Below the pieces are notes generated by a model. The model had not been told where the DNA came from, searched no databases, and worked only from the letters and a program-made list of their open reading frames with translations. DNA of 64,000 bases from an uncultured Rubripirellula sp. (lineage in GTDB: Bacteria > Planctomycetota > Planctomycetia > Pirellulales > Pirellulaceae), in contig CALJHC010000019.1 of the NCBI GenBank assembly GCA_938075415.1, forward strand, positions 62,001 to 126,000. The letters run 5' to 3'. Of this stretch, positions 57,941-64,000 are shown in pieces. A program made the position numbers and the translations under genes. Numbering within the stretch: the stretch's first letter is position 1; every line of letters starts with the position of its first letter.

Positions 57941-58454
57941 ACAGTCGAAATGCCCCTCGTGCTTGCCTTGAACCATGGAACCATCGCTGGCACCTTACTT
58001 GACGATGGAACGGTTTACTCAGAATAGAAGCAATTAATTCTTGCAGTCTGCTCTGCAACCAATTTCGGAAAAGTTGTGCCGGTTTCGTGGACAAGTCCCT
58101 GATCATTCTTGTTCGATACGATCGTGGACACTGGTAGAAACCAGGAAGACGCGTCTGAATTGAAGCAGAGCAAGTGGGTGAGTTCACCTGCTTCGCAAGA
58201 CGGTCTAGCGAGTGTGGGCTGGTCAGAACGGACAGACACTCGAAGCCTCTGCTGGCAAAGAATCCCTGCAAAGAATTCAAAATCACTTTTTCAGGAAACG
58301 CGAAAGGATGCGTGTCGGTGAATCAGGTGCTAAACTCAGAGGGTCAACACGGTGCACTGGAGTTTCCGATCAGGCCGACTGCTAACTCAACTTCGCTGTC
58401 GGCAGCCCACTGATCGTGGATGTTATGCAACGACCTTAGCCAAAAGTGTTCTTC

Positions 58455-58919
58455 ATGAAGCGACTTGCCTTCCTCTTGCTAGTGTGCGTCGCATTATCGC
58501 TGCTCGGGTGGGCTTTCTCCACGAATGGCAAGGAAGGCCTGCTTATTTTTTTTCTTGGAGCTGCGACACTTCTTTGCACGCTTGCTGTGGGTGGATTTCG
58601 GCTTATCGGATCGGCGCATGGCAAGCCTAGGCCACTGGTGACGAATCATTATGCGATGGTCGGTGCAGTCATTGGCTTGTTCCTCGGGGGGCTTGTCGGG
58701 GTGAGGAGTGGTTTTGGCCGCTTCATGATTTCCATCTTCAATCCCGATTTACCGGAGCGAGATTTCGGACTCGAATTCGGGGCGATTGGCGGCGGCCTAG
58801 TCGGTGCTTTTCTTGTCGCATTACTCGGTGGCATCTTGCAGATTGTGATTGCCCGATCAGAAAAGGGGGTGACTGCTGCCGATTCCGGGGATGAAGGCTC
58901 GCGTGGAGACATCGCCTAA
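58455..58919 (+). CDS. Small polytopic membrane protein, unknown function
   Basis: 154 residues from ATG 58455 (an in-frame GTG at 58446 would add three residues). Four hydrophobic stretches: about 3-20 (LAFLLLVCVALSLLGWAF), 26-50, 66-86 (MVGAVIGLFLGGLVGVRSGF) and 107-133 (GAIGGGLVGAFLVALLGGIL), the last two Gly-rich as in glycine-zipper packing. A short charged tail follows. I recognise no family. It lies alone between gaps with possible decayed sequence; codon pattern and hydrophobic periodicity support a real gene. Confidence 0.65.
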   Translation: MKRLAFLLLVCVALSLLGWAFSTNGKEGLLIFFLGAATLLCTLAVGGFRLIGSAHGKPRPLVTNHYAMVGAVIGLFLGGLVGVRSGFGRFMISIFNPDLPERDFGLEFGAIGGGLVGAFLVALLGGILQIVIARSEKGVTAADSGDEGSRGDIA

Positions 58920-59560
58920 CCGTCGCATTCATCGTAGCTGTGCTGGCGGATGCTTTTGGAAATCAATGCTAATCGCAGCCACCAGGCAATGCTGTTCTTG
59001 ATCTGATGTGATTAAACGTGATCGCTAAGCACGAGGAGACATCCAGCGGTATAGGATTTTTTGACTCACTGCCACTTACGAATCGGCACCGTTACCACAG
59101 ACTTGTTCGCCAATCTTTTTGCATCAGCCTTCCGACACTATGGCACATTCGCATGCACAGCCAGATCACACCGACGCCCTCAGCTACAACGTGATCAATC
59201 GCGGCTATCGACAGGCCAGCCAAGGCTAAAAAGGTTTGCCTGCAAGCCATCCAAGATCCTGTCAAGCAGCAAGGTGATATTATCCGGGAGTGACTCGAAG
59301 CACAAAAGGCAAAGGAATCCGGCATGCTCGACGCGAGGGATGCCAAGATTATCTGATTCTGGTCGTCAACGAGTCTGCTTCAGCAGTTATGAGCCCCCTT
59401 TGCCAAGCGTGCTACGAAGATAGACACGAACGATAAGGAGCCTGTCAGGTTAATAGCTGCGAAGCTTCTTATCTTTAGTCAGAGAGGTGATCAGAACCAT
59501 TCCAAAACACTTCGGTGCAGTGCGATTGGCAAGTCCGCGCAGGCCGGCGGCAGCCAAAGA
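58920..59560. other. Non-coding gap
   Basis: About 640 bases between convergent genes. Frames at 59061-59423 and the reverse strand have no domain or protein-like composition. No terminator found. Confidence 0.45.
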
Positions 59561-60265
59561 TCAAGAAGTCAGAGGAAGCGGTCGCTGCTCCAACGCCTTG
59601 TGCCACGATTCGAACTCACCCTCCAGATTAATGCCACCGGAACGATTCAAAATGATCCATGGCCGAGCAGTTCGAATAACACCTCGCTCCAGAAAATCGC
59701 CAAACAGCCGCAACCTCAGTTCCTCGCCCGATGACATACTAGTCGTGGCAGGTCCATCTCGTTGGTCCAACAAGATCGCCGCCAGGCTGTTTTCGGAGCG
59801 AATGAAATTGACAGAGGCTGCGCCCGAATGATCACCCTGAACACTCGACCTCCAATTCGATTCCGACACCGTGAAGTCTGCTGAGACTACCTCCGAATCC
59901 CCAAACGCTTGAAGGTCCAGCATTGGGTGCGTATCGAGTAAATCTGTCTGGATCGAAACCGTGAATTCCAAAACCAAAAGTTCTGCGGTAACCTGCATCG
60001 GCTGCAACGAAAAACGCATCGCATAACGCCGATCACCCTGAGGGTAATTGAGGAACAGACGATCGCCTCGGAGATACTGTTCGCTGACCACTGGTAATGG
60101 CAGGTCATCCACTGGAGCAATGGAAAGCGGCAGACCTTCCGCTTGCGATTCCGACGCATGTTGGGTGCCGAGTTGAATCCCCCGCTCACCGCCACGCAAT
60201 TCAAAATGCCAAACAGTGTCGGAGTTTTTCCAACTCGCCACACCAAGTTGATCAGTGTTCCACAT
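59561..60265 (-). CDS. Hypothetical protein (234 aa), beta-rich
   Basis: From ATG 60265 (MWNTDQLGVASWKNSDTVWH); an ATG at 60304 would add 13 residues without a clear signal peptide. No membrane helix and no signal peptide, so probably cytoplasmic. The sequence alternates hydrophobic and polar residues (LLVLEFTVSIQTDLL, AAILLDQRDGP), suggesting a beta-sandwich. No family recognised. A peroxiredoxin gene lies about 310 bases upstream on the same strand, with a degenerate repeat array in between, so co-transcription is uncertain. Confidence 0.7.
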   Translation of the reverse strand: MWNTDQLGVASWKNSDTVWHFELRGGERGIQLGTQHASESQAEGLPLSIAPVDDLPLPVVSEQYLRGDRLFLNYPQGDRRYAMRFSLQPMQVTAELLVLEFTVSIQTDLLDTHPMLDLQAFGDSEVVSADFTVSESNWRSSVQGDHSGAASVNFIRSENSLAAILLDQRDGPATTSMSSGEELRLRLFGDFLERGVIRTARPWIILNRSGGINLEGEFESWHKALEQRPLPLTS

Positions 60266-60575
60266 CAATCTTTGCCCAACGGTGCATAAAAAAGTCGAAC
60301 CCAAAACAAAACCGATCGGCGAAACAACCGACCGGTTCTCTTTTTCTCACAGCGTAAATGAACCCCTGAACAATTCAGGCGGAACAATTCAGGAAGAACG
60401 ATTCACTCGGAACAACTCACGCCGACGTCAAAATCGAGTTCAGGCATTACCCGTCACAGCGTACTCTGCCAAGCGACCGAGATTCCGCTCAAGCAATTCT
60501 TCAACGGGCTTTTCACACCGCGGCTTTGAAATATTTCAGGGTACGTATTTGCAGCCTGCTTACCTCAGCGCGAAC
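60266..60575. other. Intergenic region with repeat array
   Basis: 310 bases between the hypothetical protein and the peroxiredoxin. Contains an imperfect hairpin (CCGATCGG/CCGACCGG near 60312-60335) and the degenerate 14-bp array. Confidence 0.5.
60368..60423. repeat. Degenerate tandem repeat, 14-bp unit
   Basis: Four units: gaacaattcaggcg, gaacaattcaggaa, gaacgattcactcg, gaacaactcacgcc. Similarity falls from left to right. Confidence 0.7.
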
Positions 60576-61169
60576 CTACTCAGAGTACTCTGCGTTAAAG
60601 AAGTCCTTACTGCCTTCGACATCCGGATTGATACTCCTTGCACCCTCTTGCCAGTTGGCAGGGCAGACTTCACCGTTTTGCTCAAAATGCTGCAGGGCTT
60701 TCACCGTACGCAGGGCCTCATCAACACTTCGTCCGAGAGGCAGGTCGTTGACCACCTGGTGGCGAACCACTCCCTCACGATCAATCAGGAACAAGCCACG
60801 AAGCGCGATTCCACCGTCAAGTAAAACGTCGTAATCGCGGCAGATCTGCTTGTTCAAATCAGCAATCAATGGGTAATCGGTCGCTCCAATGCCACCCTGA
60901 TTACGAGGCGTCTGCGTCCAAGCAAGGTGAGTGAAGTGACTATCGATGGAAACACCCAAAATCTGAACGCCCAAGTCCGCGAACTCTTTAGCACGGTCAC
61001 TGAAGGCAATGATTTCCGTTGGGCAAACAAACGTGAAGTCGAGAGGCCAGAAAAACAGCAAAACATACTTGCCTTCGTAGTCACTCAACGACACGTCTTT
61101 AAACTGACCGTCTGGCATGACTGCTTGTGCTGAGAACGCAGGGGCCTTTTGGGTGACCAAAACACTCAT
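60576..61169 (-). CDS. Typical 2-Cys peroxiredoxin (AhpC/Prx1 type)
   Basis: 197 residues, cytoplasmic. Peroxidatic Cys49 in DFTFVCPTE, resolving Cys169 in GEVCPANW, and the helper Thr/Arg set (T46 and Arg in [14 protein letters not shown]). The C-terminal tail [13 protein letters not shown] is near the YF-type region linked to sensitivity to over-oxidation. It reduces hydrogen peroxide and organic peroxides using thioredoxin or AhpF-type reductants; no reductase gene is adjacent. Length and motifs are fully typical. An AAGAG ribosome site precedes the ATG. Confidence 0.96.
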   Translation of the reverse strand: MSVLVTQKAPAFSAQAVMPDGQFKDVSLSDYEGKYVLLFFWPLDFTFVCPTEIIAFSDRAKEFADLGVQILGVSIDSHFTHLAWTQTPRNQGGIGATDYPLIADLNKQICRDYDVLLDGGIALRGLFLIDREGVVRHQVVNDLPLGRSVDEALRTVKALQHFEQNGEVCPANWQEGARSINPDVEGSKDFFNAEYSE

Positions 61170-61382
61170 GGAAAACTCTTACTTTCTTTTCGAGGTGGAG
61201 ATAAATCGGACCGTGAAAAACCGGGTGAAACGTTCACGATCCGTAGAATTGAGTCTTGAGAGGACCACTATTGAAAGAACCGTCGAGTTCGACAACCGGG
61301 GGCACAGGATTTCAACTGCTCCTCCGGAGGCCGTCAAACAGACTGATAAGCGAAACTGCCCCGAAAACGATTCGATTCTGAA

Positions 61383-62918
61383 CTATTCGATCCTTGCATT
61401 GGTGTCGATTTTTTTGCCTTGCCAATAAAAGCCATCCACTCGCTGCTCCAAGATCCGAGCACCGCTTCCCTTTGCCAACGGCTTCTCATCTTTTGGCAAC
61501 CATGCCGCTAATCGCTGTGACACCTGTCGATGCACTGGGGTGACTTGATTTCCAAAAAGCAGGTTCTTGGCTTCATTCGGATCCGAGTCTCGGTCATAAA
61601 GCTCCTCGCTTCCGTCGGCATAACGAATGTATCGCCAGCGTTCATCACAAACGGAATGATTACCAGCGTTGTGGGTACAGATTGCTGGGCGTTCCCGAGA
61701 GGCCGAGGGTTGCTGAAGTTGCGGCTTCAGACTAATTCCCTCCATCCCTTTTGGCTCGGGAAGCTGAGCCAACTGGGCCAGGGTCGGGTACAGGTCAAGC
61801 AACTCGACTGCTTGTTGGCACTGTTCATTGGCCGCGATTCCAGGCCCGGCAAAGATCAACGGAACACGTGTTGACCGGGCCCAGAGCGAATTTTTTCCGG
61901 AGATCGATTTTTCGCCCAAGTGGTAACCGTGATCACTCCAAAGAACCACGATGGTGTTATCGCGATGCGGTGAATTCTCCAAAGCATCCAAGACTCGGCC
62001 AACCTGACTATCCACAAAACTAACACAGGCAAGGTAAGATTGGACCAACGGAACCAATTGATCATTCTCCCTCAGCCAACTCGTTCGAGGTTCCGGCAAG
62101 TCCCAATGGATAAACCATGATGAATCGGGAGTGTCATCACGATCACCTTTCAAAATCGGCGGCATCTTCATGGTCTCAATCGGGTAGAGATCAAACCATT
62201 TCTGAGTTGCATAACAAGGAACGTGGGGAAGAAAAAAACCACAGGAAAGGAAAAATGGCTGATCGCTGGGCATCGACTCTAACTCCTCAACCGCCCAGGA
62301 CGCAACCTTCCAATCACCCTTGTCCTCGTCTCGATGTGGGAACGTGCCCCAATCCATCAAAGCATGATTCCCACCAGGCGTTGGAGGAATCAACTTCTTC
62401 TCAGGCTTTGCTCCAACCCCGCTGGCAGGTCCCCAAACATCCGCTTCTATCGCTTTGCGAAATCCATTTCTACCGTGGTAAATTTTTCCTCCGATGAGTG
62501 TTCGGTAGCCATGCTCGCTGAAGTACTGCGGCATCGTGACCAAAGACGACAGTTCAGGAACATTCCGTATCCACGGTGCAAGTCCATAGACCCCGGTTGA
62601 GGTTGGTCGCTTTCCAGTCATCAGAGACGTTCGGCTGGGATTACAAAGAGGTGCTTGGCAATGAGCATTGGTGAACGTAATGCCTCGCCCAGCCAAACGA
62701 CTCATCGCAGGTGTTTTCACATCGGGATGCCCCCCTAACGGCTCCACCCAGTCATTGAGATCGTCAATTGCGATCATCAAGATATTTGGCCGACGCGTGT
62801 TCTGAGCCGACTCGCTTACAAGCTCTTTTGTTTGACCGTTCGTCTTTCCAGGCAAGAAAAGCAGAAAACAACCAGCGACGATCGAAAAGCAAAGGCGGCA
62901 CGAAAAGCATGAAGTCAT
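61383..62918 (-). CDS. Secreted sulfatase (iduronate-2-sulfatase-like)
   Basis: 511 residues from ATG 62918, which starts a hydrophobic signal (MTSCFSCRLCFSIVAGCFLL); an ATG at 63035 adds 39 residues of unclear nature. Core motifs: NILMIAIDDLNDWV, CNPSRTSLMTG formylglycine motif at Cys92, GGKIYHG, WSDHGYHLGEKSISGKNSLW, LYDRDSDPNEAKNL. The C-terminal WLPKDEKPLAKGSGARIL is usual for this subgroup. Expected to remove sulfate from uronic or other sugar residues. Closely related in layout to the truncated gene at 1-1044. Single gene with gaps on both sides. Confidence 0.94.
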   Translation of the reverse strand: MTSCFSCRLCFSIVAGCFLLFLPGKTNGQTKELVSESAQNTRRPNILMIAIDDLNDWVEPLGGHPDVKTPAMSRLAGRGITFTNAHCQAPLCNPSRTSLMTGKRPTSTGVYGLAPWIRNVPELSSLVTMPQYFSEHGYRTLIGGKIYHGRNGFRKAIEADVWGPASGVGAKPEKKLIPPTPGGNHALMDWGTFPHRDEDKGDWKVASWAVEELESMPSDQPFFLSCGFFLPHVPCYATQKWFDLYPIETMKMPPILKGDRDDTPDSSWFIHWDLPEPRTSWLRENDQLVPLVQSYLACVSFVDSQVGRVLDALENSPHRDNTIVVLWSDHGYHLGEKSISGKNSLWARSTRVPLIFAGPGIAANEQCQQAVELLDLYPTLAQLAQLPEPKGMEGISLKPQLQQPSASRERPAICTHNAGNHSVCDERWRYIRYADGSEELYDRDSDPNEAKNLLFGNQVTPVHRQVSQRLAAWLPKDEKPLAKGSGARILEQRVDGFYWQGKKIDTNARIE

Positions 62919-63463
62919 TTTCAAGAAACTATCCAAGCAGGTGTTCAAGCGACAACTCAGTAATAACCGAGCAGCAAGAAGCCATCGGAAGCTTCTCTGG
63001 ACGTGCATTGTATCTAAATTAATGAGGGCGAGCACCGATCAGAAAACAGATTTTCATCGACGCAATGACGTTCTCGATCAATCGAGATGACACAGTGGAA
63101 TCAGACGCGACTTTTTCTCAGTCACCAATCTTTGCACTGCTGGGACCTTGCCCCACTCAACGCTGGCAACACTGCAAGCGATACCGTTGCACTGGCCGGA
63201 CGCATCACACCTGCGAGACACCGTCGTCCTCAATCGAAAAAGTCTGCTTGTTGACGGGATCGCATCCTCGCAAGTTGCATTGAGAGGTGAATTAACGCTC
63301 CATCGCTGACAAGCCCGTACTCACCACCGCTTAATCGACCAAGTCATCGAGAACGCCGCGTGATCAGATCGCCCGACAGCAACACTGGCCAACGTCAAAC
63401 ACTGGCCAACGTCCCATACTGGTCAACTCAACGACGGCCTCAGCCTGCAATCAACCTGATCAA
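62919..63463. other. Intergenic region with repeat array
   Basis: About 545 bases between the sulfatase start and the MsrB stop on the same strand, including the optional 117-base N-terminal extension of the sulfatase. Only the 17-bp array near 63382-63432 stands out. Confidence 0.5.
63382..63432. repeat. Tandem repeat, 17-bp unit
   Basis: acactggccaacgtcaa, acactggccaacgtccc, atactggtcaactcaac: three units with increasing divergence, about 30 bases past the MsrB stop codon. Confidence 0.8.
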
Positions 63464-64000
63464 CTATTCGGACGTTTTTTCAGACGCATTGGACGCATCC
63501 GGTTGGCTGACGCGTTTGGCCACAAACTGAAGCGAAGCGCTGTTCATGCAATATCGCTTGCCCGTCGGCTTGGGACCATCGTTAAACACATGCCCCAAAT
63601 GCGCTTCACAACGAGCACAATGAACTTCCGTCCTGGGATAAATCAGCAGGTAGTCGGTGGTCGTCGCAACACTTTTCTTTCCAATAGGAGAAAAGAAACT
63701 AGGCCAACCGGTTCCCGATTTAAATTTTGTCTCGCTGTCGAATAACGGCAAAGCACAGACAACGCAACGATAGACCCCAACGCTTTTGTTGTTCCAGTAA
63801 CGGTTTTTGAATGCCGGTTCAGTCGCCGCGTTCTGAGTCACATCAAATTGCATCCGGGTCAGGGTACGCTGCAATTCACGCTTCGACTTGGGTTTGTATT
63901 CAGGAACCTTGCTTTCGCCAGAGGCCTGCGTGGTGGCGTTTACCTTGCCTTGATCTTGCCCGATCAGATTTGCACTCGGAGTGACCAGGACCGCGATTGA
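63464..64000 (-). CDS. msrB: Exported peptide-methionine (R)-S-oxide reductase, 5' end cut by window edge
   Basis: The frame is open to the right edge; 178 codons plus stop are visible. The first visible residues (SIAVLVTPSANLIGQDQGK) look like the end of a signal peptide, followed by a linker. MsrB domain: GVYRCVVCALPLFDSETKF (zinc Cys pair), SGTGWPSFFSPI, EVHCARCEAHLGHVFNDGPK (second zinc pair) and catalytic Cys in RYCMNSASLQF (usual RYCVNS). It reduces the R-sulfoxide of methionine in proteins, here probably in the periplasm. A short TTG-started frame at 63874 is internal and not the real start. Confidence 0.95.
   Translation of the reverse strand, partial: SIAVLVTPSANLIGQDQGKVNATTQASGESKVPEYKPKSKRELQRTLTRMQFDVTQNAATEPAFKNRYWNNKSVGVYRCVVCALPLFDSETKFKSGTGWPSFFSPIGKKSVATTTDYLLIYPRTEVHCARCEAHLGHVFNDGPKPTGKRYCMNSASLQFVAKRVSQPDASNASEKTSE

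Larger units (their letters stand above)
57392..58454. other. Long gap with possible gene remnants
   Basis: About 1.06 kb. After the terminator lie a short frame starting MTHPIQLAAILFAVVFSGG (57641-57757), which looks like an orphan signal peptide, and an acetyltransferase-like remnant (57812-57940). The rest has no recognisable content. The region may be a decaying locus. Confidence 0.4.

Overview
The window looks like a stretch of a planctomycete chromosome, most likely the Pirellulaceae (Rhodopirellula/Rubripirellula-like). This is inferred from family content: five secreted sulfatases, a DUF1080 protein fused to a PVC-type c-type cytochrome module, DUF1501, ThuA, two Gfo/Idh/MocA proteins, a DUF6807/PmoA-like protein, SGNH-type sialate O-acetylesterases, and a DUF58/von Willebrand (VWA) membrane operon ending in a squalene-cyclase-like protein. 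Base composition is near 50 % GC by eye. No rRNA, tRNA, CRISPR array, phage or insertion sequence was found.

Layout. 1-9.0 kb, minus strand: a sulfatase cut by the window edge, a second sulfatase with an altered active-site motif, a 1070-residue DUF1080/beta-propeller/cytochrome c fusion, and an acetylesterase/beta-lactamase fusion. 9.8-13.4 kb: a DUF6807 protein, a tiny DUF2256 zinc-ribbon gene and a PQQ-type propeller. 15-27.7 kb: mostly plus-strand secreted enzymes (metallophosphoesterase, two sulfatases, DUF1501, acetylesterase, lactonase) plus one minus-strand LamG/sialidase. 28.3-31.2 kb: an unknown polytopic membrane protein and a secreted EF-hand protein with a clear terminator. 31.7-44.4 kb: a tight five-gene minus-strand operon, DUF58 > BatA-like VWA > VWA/GATase-like > 1943-residue coiled-coil membrane protein > prenyltransferase-like toroid, with start/stop overlaps but no adjacent MoxR ATPase. 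45.1-50.1 kb: a MacB-type permease, a MacA-type adaptor (no ATPase between them) and a UvrD/PcrA-type helicase. 50.8-61.2 kb: a small anchored protein, Gfo/Idh/MocA, ThuA, a second Gfo/Idh/MocA, a small membrane protein, an unknown 234-residue protein and a 2-Cys peroxiredoxin. 61.4-64 kb: another sulfatase and a secreted MsrB cut by the right edge.

How the parts may work together. The secreted sulfatases, acetylesterases and sialidase-fold protein fit removal of sulfate, acetyl and sugar decorations from marine polysaccharides. The DUF1080, ThuA and Gfo/Idh/MocA proteins match the parts list of 3-keto-glycoside metabolism, in which a sugar is oxidised at C3 and the glycosidic bond is then cleaved. 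The genes are scattered single units or short operons rather than one locus, so co-function is inference.

The gaps between genes are large and carry at least nine different short direct-repeat arrays (units of 8-19 bp). Each array has its own unit sequence, and one contains the stop codon of the preceding gene. Other non-coding signals are three intrinsic terminators, a candidate structured leader before the lactonase gene, and a palindrome beside a TATAAT box before the PQQ-propeller gene.
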